This document shows positions 34,575 through 43,846 of a stretch of DNA of 64,000 nt, piece by piece. Position 1 is the stretch's first letter; every line of letters starts with the position of its first letter. Source of the stretch: Tritrichomonas musculus. Taxonomy: Eukaryota > Parabasalia > Tritrichomonadida > Tritrichomonadidae. The position numbers and the translations under genes are program-made. Below the pieces are notes generated by a model that was given only the letters and a program-made list of their open reading frames with translations, was not told the origin of the DNA and did not search any database. Location of the stretch: contig JAPFFF010000011.1 of NCBI GenBank assembly GCA_039105265.1, forward strand, positions 186,001-250,000, in the 5' to 3' direction.

Positions 34575-34847
34575 TTATGCCTTTATCAACTCAGCTAATT
34601 TTTTCAGCTCTTCTAATTCTTTTTTCTTTCGTAGCCTATACTCCTTTTGTTGTTGCCTTCTTGCCTCGAGCCTTTCCTCTGGTGTATTGTATTTACTCTT
34701 TCTGCCTCGCTTTTGTTTTTCAGGGAGGGGTTCGGCTTGGGTTTCCTCTTCAGAGATTATTTTTAAATTCTCTTCGGATTTACTTTTAGATAGTTTTTTT
34801 ATAATATCAGTTTTATTGAATTGTGTGAGGTCTATTTGATTAGTCAT
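34575..34847 (-). CDS. Basic-region (bZIP-like) small protein (90 aa), element I
   Basis: The C-terminal half has KSKYNTPEERLEARRQQQKE followed by YRLRKKKELEELKKLAELI. This resembles the basic region plus short leucine-containing helix of bZIP-type DNA-binding proteins. The N-terminal half is Ser/Glu-rich and probably disordered. The B homologue at 44130-44525 has the same core (CKYANDDERRAARRQQQREY). The ATG at 34847 is chosen because it follows an AAGGCAA leader like those of neighbouring genes. It is probably a transcriptional regulator or DNA-condensing protein; this is inference. Confidence 0.6.
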   Translation of the reverse strand: MTNQIDLTQFNKTDIIKKLSKSKSEENLKIISEEETQAEPLPEKQKRGRKSKYNTPEERLEARRQQQKEYRLRKKKELEELKKLAELIKA

Positions 34848-34878
34848 TTGCCTTCGTGATAAAATGTAAAATAAATTT

Positions 34879-35403
34879 CTAAACACACACATATTTCAAA
34901 CACAGATGATATTTGTTAATTAGTTCGTTGTATTGTTTGTTATATACTTGTTTGAAATCCATACAAACTTCTCCCTTGTCGTTTACTATTTTTATGGCTT
35001 CGATTCGGCGTATCGGATTAGCTTTCCCAGCACAGCATTTTATATCTTCATCCACATGCAATTCTACCATCTCAGCTTTGACAGAACATTTAATTATATC
35101 AATCAACGCCTCTACTGGAACAATGATACAATTTTTTGAAATAAGATTAGAGAGCAAAGCTTTATCTTGGTTCAATAAAATATTGGCAAAAGTCTCGAGA
35201 ATAATATATTTTACATCTTTTACATCGTCTTCTGGGCTGTCTTCTAGCTCCACATTTCTTGTTATAACAATCTCTTCCTTCCCATCATCCCTTTTGTTTA
35301 TAATGATATTGTTATTAATATTTGATGTTGATTGAGCTGCGGCTTGTGGTTCTAATGATAAATTAGCATTAACACCTGCATTATTTGCTCGTTTCTTAAT
35401 CAT
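34879..35403 (-). CDS. Conserved small protein (174 aa), element I
   Basis: This is the homologue of the 176-aa protein at 18591-19121, with the same STSNINNNIIINKRDDGKE stretch, ILLNQDKALLSNLISKNCII helix, DEDIKCCAGKANPIRRIEAI and YHLCLKY end. Function is unknown. Strong conservation between two diverged Polinton families marks it as a core gene. It lies between the 142-aa gene and the basic-region gene. Confidence 0.65.
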   Translation of the reverse strand: MIKKRANNAGVNANLSLEPQAAAQSTSNINNNIIINKRDDGKEEIVITRNVELEDSPEDDVKDVKYIILETFANILLNQDKALLSNLISKNCIIVPVEALIDIIKCSVKAEMVELHVDEDIKCCAGKANPIRRIEAIKIVNDKGEVCMDFKQVYNKQYNELINKYHLCLKYVCV

Positions 35404-35426
35404 TTCATTTCGAAAAAAATTTTTAT

Positions 35427-35855
35427 TTAATAGATTATGTTCTCTATTTTTACTTTATGTTGCGGGCCATATATTATATTTCCTTTATCTTTTTCATTAG
35501 CCTTCCCTTGTATCTCCCCTAATTTTTCAGGTTTCTTGAGGTAAGGAGGAAGGATGGGTGCTTTAGGAGCCTTATCTTTTTTTAAATAATACCCTCCGTC
35601 TGTGATGCTGACAGGTGGTTCATGCAAGGGTTTTGTTCTATGTTGATTACTCTTCGGCGGCCTCACAGGTTTGTTTTCCATATATTTTATAGGCGGTCTA
35701 TTGTAATATGGATTAAATGTGATAGCATAAGTATTATCATTAGAGAATATGCCAAAATGATTAAAGCCTATGGTGTGTTCTGTTTTTGTTCCTTCGTTGA
35801 ACATTTCTCCTTCTACTCCAATGATAGATGAACTAGGATTCCTATATTTATTCAT
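35427..35855 (-). CDS. Conserved Pro-rich small protein (142 aa), element I
   Basis: This is the homologue of 18125-18553, of equal length. The start MNKYRNPSS, the SNDNTYAITFNPYYNRPP stretch, PPVSITDGGYYLKK and LPPYLKKPEKLGEIQGKANE are shared. It lies downstream of the capsid gene and the 149-aa gene. A virion role is inferred from context only. Confidence 0.65.
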   Translation of the reverse strand: MNKYRNPSSSIIGVEGEMFNEGTKTEHTIGFNHFGIFSNDNTYAITFNPYYNRPPIKYMENKPVRPPKSNQHRTKPLHEPPVSITDGGYYLKKDKAPKAPILPPYLKKPEKLGEIQGKANEKDKGNIIYGPQHKVKIENIIY

Positions 35856-35880
35856 TTCATTTCCAAAAAAATTATCCAGC

Positions 35881-36330
35881 TTACTCTAGGACGAGTGGTT
35901 GATGCTCCCCAATGTATATTTCCGGCGTGCTTAAATTGTATTTCTCTCTTAGCTGAATAATTAATTCTTTCGTTTGTTTTGAAGCATTTTCTATAGAATA
36001 ATTATAGTAGCTATGCTCCTCATATATCTGTTCTTGATTTGAGCCGTTGATAAAGAATTCATTCATTTTATAATGTAATCGACGTCGAGAATTTGCATTG
36101 ATAATTACATGCTCTATTTCATATTTTTTAATTTTGTCAGGATATATTCTCCATGTCATTTTTTCTGTCTTAAGTGATATATAGATGACTTTGCCCAAAA
36201 ATTTGTTGCGAGAAAGCTGGATGGGAAATTTATCACAGAGGATGGCAAAATTACATTCCTTCCATTCTTCTGGATTTTCAGCGAGGGAGATAATATTGTT
36301 GATGTAATCGTAGACTCTTTGCTCTTGCAT
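35881..36330 (-). CDS. Unknown 149-aa protein, specific to element I
   Basis: Not recognised and absent from B, where capsid and 142-aa genes are adjacent. It starts MQEQRVYDYINNIISLAENP and has mixed alpha/beta character (FLGKVIYISLKTEKMTWRIY, VIINANSRRRLHYKMNEFF). It ends STPEIYIGEHQPLVLE. The ATG at 36330 is used; an upstream in-frame ATG would overlap the end of the capsid gene. Its position inside the capsid block suggests a morphogenesis or accessory function, but nothing in the sequence proves it. Confidence 0.5.
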   Translation of the reverse strand: MQEQRVYDYINNIISLAENPEEWKECNFAILCDKFPIQLSRNKFLGKVIYISLKTEKMTWRIYPDKIKKYEIEHVIINANSRRRLHYKMNEFFINGSNQEQIYEEHSYYNYSIENASKQTKELIIQLREKYNLSTPEIYIGEHQPLVLE

Positions 36331-36367
36331 TTGTGGTGGAGATAAAAAAAATTTTAAGAATGAATAT

Positions 36368-37966
36368 TTATTGTGGAGTAGTGAGGTCATAATTTCCAAG
36401 ACGAACGAGAGGAGGCATACCATTAGGCTGAACCAAAATTGATATTGATGAATCAAATAAAAGACAAATTAGAGGTGGGGTTTGAACATCACTGGCATAT
36501 GTATTTGCCCCAGTATTTTGTGATACAATAATTTCAAAATTAATAGGAGACAGAGATGTGAGTCCCTGTTGATATGTGTTGTCGGTCTCTGTTGGCAGAG
36601 CAATGAAAAAGCTGGTCCTGTCATCAGGATAATTTCCAGTTGAGCGTCCGTATGGTTGATTATTTGTTAGTGAAGCTACGACTTCTTTATTAAACCCGCT
36701 TTGTCCACCATTCATATTCATAGCGTTTTGACAGTACTCTAAGAATTCTGGATACTCATCTGTCGTTCCAAATGCTTTTGCAGGGATGTTTCCATAGCCT
36801 CCACAGTTTAATTGAAATAGCTTAAATTGTGGATTCTTGAAGTAGGTATGATGAGTGTGCTTCTCAGGAAATAAACAAAATATTGAGTCAACAAAGCGAG
36901 GAGTAATAGTACATGTGGTTTTGCAATTTGGATTTTTTAATGGAGTCGTTGTAGTATATACAGAAAGGGTTTGGGTAGGAAATGTTAATGGATGAGTTGG
37001 GTCAGCATATCTTTGAACGAGGCTGGAATAAATATTATCTTCAATACCAAAACATGGTATGATAGATGAGCATTCCGTAATTTCATAACTAATTACTTGG
37101 AAAGTTCTGTCGTTTGCTGTAAGTGCTTTTGTGTCTTTGATATGGCAGTATACATTGTTATTGGTTCATTTATTGGAGTAAATTCATTCGTAATATTTGG
37201 TAAAGTGTATTTTGATATTTCTTTATAGTTATTTTGCAAACCTAGTTCTGGGCCCAAAGGACAGCATACCATTCCAGCACATGAGAAGAATAATCGAAGC
37301 TCTATCTTGCCTGCGAAGGCTGGGAGGTATTTAATATTAGAGAGTGGTAAGAATCGTCTTAAATCTATCTTGAGATGAATTTTATATGTTTGTTCATACC
37401 ATTTAATACCATTTCTCTCTTTCCAATCAACAATGAATCCTGTTCTACTTCCTGACTTACCATTCCATATATCTTTATGTCTGGCCTTAGAATATACATC
37501 TGCTCTCTTTGTTGTTTCGTTGGCACAACAGGCTGTTAAAAAGGATTCTTCACAACCAAAATTCTGCGTATAGATAGTAATGCCATTAGCCACGATTTCA
37601 TATTTTTCGACGGCATCTCTAGCATCTTTAAAGCCAAACCAAACTCTATTGAATTGATAATTATCATCTGTTTCTTCTATTGGTTCAACCTCTTGTCCAG
37701 CAGCTTCTTTAATACTGACTTCCATATCAGCTCTAATAAATCCATTATATATGTCTGCTGTATTGTTTGTGTTTGGAGATATAATAGCGTGGTATATGAG
37801 CCTTGGGGTTTTTCGGAGGAGATGGAGAATATGATGTTTGGGGACTTATAGTATACTGTTTGTTGGTATCACTTAGGGCTATACAATTATCTACAATATC
37901 AAAATATGATGCTATTTGGGTACATACTTCAGCTGATGTTCTGAGTTCAATCTCTGGATTAATCAT
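36368..37966 (-). pseudogene. mcp: Major capsid gene of element I, broken
   Basis: This is the double jelly-roll major capsid gene, homologous to 16497-18074. The shared hallmarks are RTSAEVCTQIASYFDIVDNC, VWFGFKDARDAVEKYEIVA, NGITIYTQNFGCEESFLTAC, LRRFLPLSNIKYLPAFAGKI and ILVQPNGMPPLVRLGNYDLT. The order and extent match the B gene. It looks broken, in about two or three places, so this copy of the element would not make its own capsid unaided. Confidence 0.82.
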
Positions 37967-37992
37967 GGTGTTTTTATAAAAAAATAAAAACT

Positions 37993-38613
37993 TTATAACA
38001 TATCAGAGAAAATATTATTCCTCCTTCTACGAATGACTTGAGGTTGAGGTTGAGGAGGAGGAGTTGGTGGTAGTTCTTCCTCTGGTTCTTCTTCTATATC
38101 ATTGATGAAGTCAACTTTGCCTGAAGGCAAATTAGGCTCTTGAATATATTGTGGCTGAGTATATTGATAGTAGGGTTTGCTCATTTGTTTTTGCACCACT
38201 TCTTTTATCATCCTTTTTTGTTCTTTCTTTTCTCGTTTATTTTTTATTTCTTCCCCCAATAACTTTAGCTGATTTAATATTTCCATATTTATTGTAGGGT
38301 CATTGGCATAGCCAACTTCACTATGTGAATATATATTTGATTGCGGCTTAGTCCTTTCGATTTTTTTGGCAGAGCAGACCTTTCCCTGAGAGCAAGTGGG
38401 GAGAGGTTTGGTAGGCTCTTCTGCTGGCTCTTCTACTTCCTGCTCTTCTACCTGTGGTTCAGCTTGAGGTTTGGATAGGGGCTCTGTTCTTCTTTTCACA
38501 ATATATTTATTCTCTTTTTTTGTAGGCAAGACATCCCACTCAGGGTCATCACGACCATTTAACCAGTTTTGTATTACTTGTAATCTCTTCGATCCAGTCA
38601 AATGTTTAGACAT
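37993..38613 (-). CDS. Conserved SKRLQVIQNWLNG protein (206 aa), element I
   Basis: This is the homologue of 14663-15277. It has LTGSKRLQVIQNWLNGRDDP at the N-terminus, a Glu/Pro-rich linker, YANDPTINMEILNQLKLLGE and KEQKRMIKEVVQKQ in the middle, and a Pro-rich tail ending RRRRNNIFSDML. A perfect 6-bp-stem hairpin (TTTGCC-TGAA-GGCAAA, 38116-38131) lies in the tail and encodes LPSGK. It may be an internal scaffold-like protein; unknown. Confidence 0.65.
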   Translation of the reverse strand: MSKHLTGSKRLQVIQNWLNGRDDPEWDVLPTKKENKYIVKRRTEPLSKPQAEPQVEEQEVEEPAEEPTKPLPTCSQGKVCSAKKIERTKPQSNIYSHSEVGYANDPTINMEILNQLKLLGEEIKNKREKKEQKRMIKEVVQKQMSKPYYQYTQPQYIQEPNLPSGKVDFINDIEEEPEEELPPTPPPQPQPQVIRRRRNNIFSDML

Positions 38614-38677
38614 TTAAATAATATTAAAATCGCTTTCTTTGAGTTTTATTTGCTTTTTTGGAGTTTTTGGGAGTTTT

Positions 38678-39431
38678 TCACCTTCTTGCTTTTCTTCTTC
38701 TTCTCATGCCTCTTATCATTCTATATCTTTTGCCTTGATATATTTTATAACCTGATGGTTTTCTTGAATAATGGATACGTGGATAATTTAAAGAATTTAG
38801 ATAATAATTGGCTAATAATTCATTATTTACGTCTCCAATTTTTTTCTCTAATTCTTTCTTCTTCTCTTTGTTGTCTATTCTCTCACTGCTCTCTCCTAGT
38901 GATTTTATTACTTTAGCTCCTACTTTAACATATTTATTGTCTGTTGCATTACCAATGGTTTCTGCAATTTCACCACCTCCTTTGAGTAATTCAGTTTTAT
39001 TATCCCATGCCCATTTCAATCTCTCTTTCATTTTATTTACGTGTTCATAATTATTTTTGGGTATTCCATCTGTCATTTTATTATATGCTTTTTTAAGCTT
39101 GTTTACAAATTTCCCTGCTATCCCTTCGGAATTATTTTGAGTTGTCAAAGGGGGTGGCATAGGAGCTGGTGCTGGTGCTGGAGGCGGCATATAATGTGGG
39201 GTAGGAGGAGGTTCTTGGATTGGCTTGGGAGGAGCTGGAGTAGGAGTAGGAACTGGTTTTTGGATTGGTTCTAGAGAAGGTCCTTGCTTCGGTGGGTTTT
39301 TTGCTAAAGAATTTGTTATATGTATTGCTCACAAGATTTGATATTTTATCACTTATCCCTCCTATTGGCTCTTCTGTACCATCACTTCGTAGGGTAGGAG
39401 CAGTACCCATCGTTAAAAATGGAATAGACAT
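38678..39431 (-). pseudogene. Small basic amphipathic protein gene, element I, broken
   Basis: The gene encodes a Ser/Pro-rich N-terminal part (SYSYSSSSQANPRTSSYPT), a Pro/Ala-rich linker and a helical, basic C-terminal part (TELLKGGGEIAETIGNATD, then KVGAKVIKSLGESSERID). It ends in a strongly basic tail (MIRGMRRRRKARR). The C-terminal part is related to the adjacent 222-aa protein, so the two are tandem paralogues. It looks broken about once. Its position matches the 139-aa gene of B, and a minor capsid or DNA-associated role is plausible. Confidence 0.5.
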
Positions 39432-39500
39432 TTAAATGAAGACAAAATTTAGCTTACCAATCATCCTTCTCAAACTTGTCATATGCTTCTCTTTGCCTTC

Positions 39501-40169
39501 TTACAGCTTCTTGTAGATCGGCCACAAATTGTTTATCTTGTTTCCAATTTCTAGCTTTTTCAGCTGCTGACATTTTCTTTTTGGGAGGTGATTCTTGTTT
39601 CTTTGGTAATGCTTTGGGAGGCGATTTTTTGGGAGGCGATTTTTTGGGTGATTCGATGCGATGGTTTTTGGGGGAAGGTTTTTTGGGAGGAGATTTTTTG
39701 ATTTTTTATTTTCTGTCGTGGCTTCTTTTTGTTTTTGCTCTATTTGTTTCTTCAACTGATTTAATTTTTCATTGGCTTCATCAATATATTTATTTCTTCT
39801 TTGATACATTTTATATCTTGTTGGCTTCCTTCCATAAAACATCCTTGGTACATCAGCGTAGGCTATATGTTTGTTTCCAAACATCCGAGCATTCCTTTCC
39901 TGAATTAATTGAGCCAACAATTTTTCCTGGCTGTTTTTATCATCAATTTGTCCAAGAGTTTGGCCTGCTGCTCTTGCAACACCTGCTGCTACATTCCATT
40001 TATTATTTCCAGTCGCTTCCCCAATTATATCACCTACATCTGCAGCTCCTTGTAAAATTTCTGCTTTATTATTATTAATCCAATTACCAAATTTTCCAAA
40101 TATACTAACACCAGCATCTGAAGGGGTAGATGGAATAAATTTTCCAGAGTCAATAGTTCCTGAAGGCAT
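39501..40169 (-). CDS. Small basic amphipathic protein (222 aa), element I
   Basis: Not recognised. The N-terminal region has SDAGVSIFGKFGNWINNNKA and Gly/Ala-rich helices (GAADVGDIIGEATGN, VAAGVARAAGQTLGQI). These are followed by a conserved ADVPRMFYGRKPTRYKMYQR block, also found in its neighbour as YPRIHYSRKPSGYKIYQGKR. A long basic coiled-coil and Lys/Pro-rich repeat tail (LPKNLPPKT, NRLPKNRLPK) follows. It lies next to the ATPase. The composition suggests a nucleic-acid- or membrane-associated internal virion protein, as inference. Confidence 0.55.
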   Translation of the reverse strand: MPSGTIDSGKFIPSTPSDAGVSIFGKFGNWINNNKAEILQGAADVGDIIGEATGNNKWNVAAGVARAAGQTLGQIDDKNSQEKLLAQLIQERNARMFGNKHIAYADVPRMFYGRKPTRYKMYQRRNKYIDEANEKLNQLKKQIEQKQKEATTENKKSKNLLPKNLPPKTIASNHPKNRLPKNRLPKHYQRNKNHLPKRKCQQLKKLEIGNKINNLWPIYKKL

Positions 40170-40216
40170 TTATTGTGAAATAAATCATTCAAGGACATAG
40201 TCCAAATATGACTTCG

Positions 40217-41071
40217 TCATTCAAAGTAATATTTGTTGGCAGTTATATTACAAATAAATTTGTCGTGAGGCTCACGATGCTGTAAATATTCCTTGACTGT
40301 TTTTTTGATATTTAGATTGTTATTTGTTTGTTGAAGCAATGATGTAAAATCTTCTTCTGAATATCCACTATAGCATATAATATCGGTGGCCAATCTCTTT
40401 GCATTTATATGGACAAATCTAATGGTTTGGATAGCCATAATGCATGTAATATTATAGTGCCTAGTTTTTGTTAACAGCCTGAGGAATTCAGTATTATTAT
40501 GCGTCAATAAATCGCTTCCAGCACAGTCATCCAATATTATTAGAGTGTTATATGGATATGATGAAGTTTGATATTTTACTAGTTTGTTTGCTATATATAC
40601 TATTCTATCATCTATTTCTTGAAGGGAGTGCTTGTTTATAAGCCGCTGCATTTCTTCATTTGTCTCTTTCATTTTTGATAATACATGCTTTACCATAGCA
40701 TAATATTTTATCTTTCGCTTTAGATGTTTTTTCAAATAATCCATCAATTCTGCTTCGTTCAAATATATGATTGGTGTCTTGACATTTTGACTCATCGCCT
40801 CTGCAGTTTTGTCCATCTTACCGCTTGTGGAACAGAATACTATCTTCTGGTAGTAGGGATACTTAAATAATCTCTCGGTAATTAAAATGTGTTTCCATAT
40901 CCAATAACTTTTTCCAGCACCTGGTTTGCCTATCAAAAAATATATACCGTTCGTGCTAAATGGATAGGAAGGATGAATTGGTTTCATAAGTGCAGATTCT
41001 ATTTCTTTTTGGTTTTTCCGCATGGTTTTTTGGATTAAAACTTCTACTTCTTTCATTATTTGTTTAGCCAT
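40217..41071 (-). CDS. Genome-packaging ATPase, FtsK/A32 type (284 aa), element I
   Basis: This is a P-loop packaging ATPase close to 13303-14169. Walker A is IGKPGAGKSYWIWKH near residue 48. Walker B is TLIILDDCAGSD near 180. RLLTKTRHYNITCIMAIQTI and CYSGYSEEDFTSLLQQTNNN are shared with B. It is expected to pump the element's linear DNA into preformed capsids. The leader ends AACAATAA before the ATG. The integrase ends 10 bp upstream. Confidence 0.92.
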   Translation of the reverse strand: MAKQIMKEVEVLIQKTMRKNQKEIESALMKPIHPSYPFSTNGIYFLIGKPGAGKSYWIWKHILITERLFKYPYYQKIVFCSTSGKMDKTAEAMSQNVKTPIIYLNEAELMDYLKKHLKRKIKYYAMVKHVLSKMKETNEEMQRLINKHSLQEIDDRIVYIANKLVKYQTSSYPYNTLIILDDCAGSDLLTHNNTEFLRLLTKTRHYNITCIMAIQTIRFVHINAKRLATDIICYSGYSEEDFTSLLQQTNNNLNIKKTVKEYLQHREPHDKFICNITANKYYFE

Positions 41072-41081
41072 TTATTGTTGG

Positions 41082-42191
41082 TTAAATCCATTTTTTAATG
41101 TTTGATGGGATATTTTTTTGTTTGCTCCAATAATCCATTTCGAGGTTTGATAATTTAGTTGGGGCTCCTTCTCGTAAATTTTTGGCTGGAATAACATCTT
41201 CTGTCCCTTCACTATATTTAATTTTATATTTATTCTTAGCTGCATCGTAGGATATAATTTTATCCACAATACCTCTCTTGCCTCCCTTTAGTGTCTGAGC
41301 AAGAGGCACTTCTGCCCCGGGGCCCTTCAGGCCCTTATTTTTATTCTGTGTTTTTATCAATCTATATCCCGGCAACTTATCTATTGATTCATCTTTGGAC
41401 TTAACAATAAATTGATTCCCGGCCTTTGAATCAACAATATAAGCCTCCTTGCTGACCCTATTTCTTCGCTTCGAAAATGGTTCCTTGGCTTGTATAATTC
41501 TCACCCTGTCGTTAGGCTGAAAGTCATATGGATTTATTTGTGATTTAGTATTAATATATTCTTTTTCATCTTTTTCTGTCATTTCGTTTGGTATTTTATA
41601 GTCCAACGATCGGTGAGGGGATTTATTGTAGGAATCTATTAATCCCTTCATTTCTTGTTCTCCAATAAATCTATTCTCTCCTACCATATCTCTTATAGTT
41701 CTCATGAATCTATTTATGATGCCTAGTACATTATGATTATTGTCTTCCGTAGTATTGTATATAATATTTTTTGCCTTCATTATTTGCAAAACATCATTGG
41801 ACAAATAGGCAGCATCCTGGTCAGAAGTAATAGAATAAACATTTGGTTCGTCTACTAAAAATTGATTTAATGCTCTAGCTACTTCTTTTGCTCCCTTCCC
41901 TCTCATCGCATAACAAAAAGCCTTTCGGGTATTGATATTTATAAACATCAGATAATTCAAACCATCTTTTGTCTTGTCATTTATGAAAGTATCCATTTGA
42001 TATCCTCCTGAGTGTTTTGAATATATATTCATAAATTTTGCCTTTGGTACTTTAACATCATGAACTATATTCTTCAAATAATTTAATGCTGCCTCTTCTG
42101 TAAATCCATATCGTTTTGCAAGAGGAACAAATTTTGATGGTGTTTTCCACGGAAATGTTTTGTATAACTCCTCTATTGTTTTGTAAGTCAT
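41082..42191 (-). CDS. int: Polinton rve-family integrase (369 aa), element I
   Basis: This is an rve-type integrase homologous to 12205-13287. The core has YQMDTFINDKTKDGLNYLMF, YSITSDQDAAYLSNDVLQIM and VLGIINRFMRTIRD. The C-terminal barrel-like parts have DRVRIIQAKEPFSKRRNRVS and GIVDKIISYD. A short GC-rich insert encoding KGLKGPGAEV separates LIKTQ from PLAQTLKGGKRG and is absent from the B protein. It catalyses end joining and target cutting. It lies between the ATPase and the terminal gene. Confidence 0.93.
   Translation of the reverse strand: MTYKTIEELYKTFPWKTPSKFVPLAKRYGFTEEAALNYLKNIVHDVKVPKAKFMNIYSKHSGGYQMDTFINDKTKDGLNYLMFININTRKAFCYAMRGKGAKEVARALNQFLVDEPNVYSITSDQDAAYLSNDVLQIMKAKNIIYNTTEDNNHNVLGIINRFMRTIRDMVGENRFIGEQEMKGLIDSYNKSPHRSLDYKIPNEMTEKDEKEYINTKSQINPYDFQPNDRVRIIQAKEPFSKRRNRVSKEAYIVDSKAGNQFIVKSKDESIDKLPGYRLIKTQNKNKGLKGPGAEVPLAQTLKGGKRGIVDKIISYDAAKNKYKIKYSEGTEDVIPAKNLREGAPTKLSNLEMDYWSKQKNIPSNIKKWI
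41314..41334. repeat. Hairpin mini-insert in the I integrase gene
   Basis: Two overlapping perfect palindromic hairpins occur here: GCCCCGGGGC (41314-41323) and GGGCC-CTTCA-GGCCC (41320-41334). They are far more GC-rich than the gene around them, and the corresponding codons are absent from the B integrase. Confidence 0.65.
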
Positions 42192-42201
42192 TTAAATTTA
42201 T

Positions 42202-43527
42202 TTAAATATATAACATCTTTTTGTATGGTAAGAACTGCATTTCTATTTTAAATGATTCATTATTTGGAATTAAAATAGGGATATTATTATGTCGGCCAGA
42301 ATAAAATTCAATCCAAAAGTGTTGGTCTGTTGAGTTCAGCTTAAAGTATTTTATAGGGTTGAAGTAGATTTGACTATTACCTAGATAATATTTATTTGAC
42401 TGCTCAGCAATTGAAGAATATATAGTGCATGAATGCCTATCCCATACATTTTTAAACCTCAGCTCTCTCATCCATTTGCCTTCATATCTGATGATATTTC
42501 CTTCTTTATCTTTGATTGGTTTGCTTAAATCCATAAAATCTTCCGGATGATTATTAAATGATTCATAACCAATATTATAAACATCATCAAAATCGAATCG
42601 TCTATATGGCAATTTATTATCTTTTGGCCTAACTCGAAAGCTAATTGATAAGTCAACATAGTAGTTTTTATATTTGCTATCTTTGACCAGTTCACCATTC
42701 GTAGGTGAATAAAAGATTTCATAGAACATATTATCATCATAATTGTAGAAGCCATCAGTTTGGACATCTCTTCGTCTCAAGCCTTCTTTTTCTTCAATAA
42801 ATGTGGGCTTCTGCTCATTTAACTTGATTTCTTCTCTGATTCTTTCCATCTCTTTTGCATTTTCAGTAATGGCTTTTCTATTTTTTTCAAAATCTTCATT
42901 GGCTTTGTTGAGTTGTTTTTGTAGGTCAGCTTTAATTGTTTCATCTTTTTCTTCAAATATTTGTGCTATCAAGTTATCTATTTCTATTTCTAATTTATCA
43001 TGTTCATCTACCAAATTTGTTTGTTCTATGCTTAACTTTGTTTCTTGGTCATATAAATTTGAATTATGTTCTTTATTGATTTTATCGGCTGAAATATTAA
43101 ACTCTTCAAATTTAGCTTCAATAGCTGCTCTCATATCATTCCACACTTCGCTTAAATCATTCTGTTGATTTAACCATGAATTTATGCTGATAAATACTTC
43201 ACTCTTTTTGTCTTCTTCAATAGCTTTGTATATTTGGTCATCTGTGAATTTGGGGTTATCTCTCTTCAGTGCATTATAATCGTCTCGTCTATATTTTCTC
43301 ACTCCAAGGGTAAATTCAATCTTCCTTCTCCTTGCCAACATAAATATATTTCTCACACCAATAATAGACTCACCCCTATTTGAAGTGCACCATTCTTGTG
43401 GGAAATTAAAATAGTATCGGTTAAATTTTGCAGGGTCCTGCTGTCCATCTTCTAAAAAGTAAGCATATTCTATAGCTATCGGTGTTTGTTCTTCAGCTGG
43501 ATTGAGCGTCGGGTACATTTCAATCAT
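42202..43527 (-). CDS. Conserved Polinton terminal protein (441 aa), element I
   Basis: This is the homologue of 10915-12183 and of the remnant in E. Conserved ends are MIEMYPTLNPAEEQTP, EWCTSNRGESIIGVRNIFML and ARRRKIEF at the N-terminus, and FKNVWDRHSCTIYSSIAEQS, YFKLNSTDQHFWIEFYSGRH and MQFLPYKKMLYI at the C-terminus. The middle (residues 120-275) is a long coiled coil, longer than in B. The ATG at 43527 matches E's copy and lies inside the terminal repeat, so the first 38 codons exist at both ends of the element. Function unknown; a structural role is possible. Confidence 0.7.
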   Translation of the reverse strand: MIEMYPTLNPAEEQTPIAIEYAYFLEDGQQDPAKFNRYYFNFPQEWCTSNRGESIIGVRNIFMLARRRKIEFTLGVRKYRRDDYNALKRDNPKFTDDQIYKAIEEDKKSEVFISINSWLNQQNDLSEVWNDMRAAIEAKFEEFNISADKINKEHNSNLYDQETKLSIEQTNLVDEHDKLEIEIDNLIAQIFEEKDETIKADLQKQLNKANEDFEKNRKAITENAKEMERIREEIKLNEQKPTFIEEKEGLRRRDVQTDGFYNYDDNMFYEIFYSPTNGELVKDSKYKNYYVDLSISFRVRPKDNKLPYRRFDFDDVYNIGYESFNNHPEDFMDLSKPIKDKEGNIIRYEGKWMRELRFKNVWDRHSCTIYSSIAEQSNKYYLGNSQIYFNPIKYFKLNSTDQHFWIEFYSGRHNNIPILIPNNESFKIEMQFLPYKKMLYI

Positions 43528-43841
43528 TATAAAACAACTTCTTGATTCGAAGGGATATCTTAACAAAAAATGGTTGGGATTTCTTGACGGAACGTTAAGA
43601 AATCACGCCATTTATATATACTACTTTTAGTAGAGATTTTTTTGAACTTTTTGAATTAAAAAACGTTTTGATAACGAGACGATAAAAATTTTAGTTTGGA
43701 ATTTTTTTGTCGCGAACTTTTTGAATGTGGGGGCCTTTTGAGGGGGTCCAGGGGTGCGAACCCCTGGAGTAGTGGGGTGCGGAGCCTCTGCGGAGCCCCC
43801 AAGTATAGGCTTGGCGGTAGCGGAGCCTATACTATACTACT
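43412..43841. repeat. Right terminal inverted repeat of element I
   Basis: This is the mirror image of 19814-20243, with the same hairpins at 43748-43767 and 43802-43833 and the leader and start of the terminal gene. The tip reads CCTATACTATACTACT. I noted no differences between the two repeats where I compared them. Confidence 0.92.
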
Positions 43842-43846
43842 ACTAT
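43842..43846. repeat. Right target-site duplication of element I (ACTAT)
   Basis: This is the second copy of ACTAT, directly after the right tip of I. It matches 19809-19813. Confidence 0.82.

Larger units (their letters stand above)
19814..43841 (-). mobile_element. Polinton/Maverick element I, nested in B
   Basis: This is a complete-ended Polinton of 24,028 bp with 430-bp terminal inverted repeats and a 5-bp target duplication, inserted in a gene of element B. Read from the right end it carries the terminal gene, integrase, ATPase, two related small basic proteins, the 206-aa protein, major capsid, a 149-aa gene, the 142-aa and 174-aa genes and the basic-region protein. HNH protein, polymerase, a cargo gene and penton follow in the other direction, then two fibre-like genes. 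The ends look identical, so the insertion seems recent, yet the element is broken: about four breaks, in capsid, penton and small-protein genes. Confidence 0.92.

Noticed and set aside
39476-40078. Phe/Gly/Leu-rich ORF on the plus strand opposite the 222-aa gene
   Set aside because: It is an antisense shadow of Lys/Pro repeats; the minus-strand frame has the conserved block and a paralogue next door.
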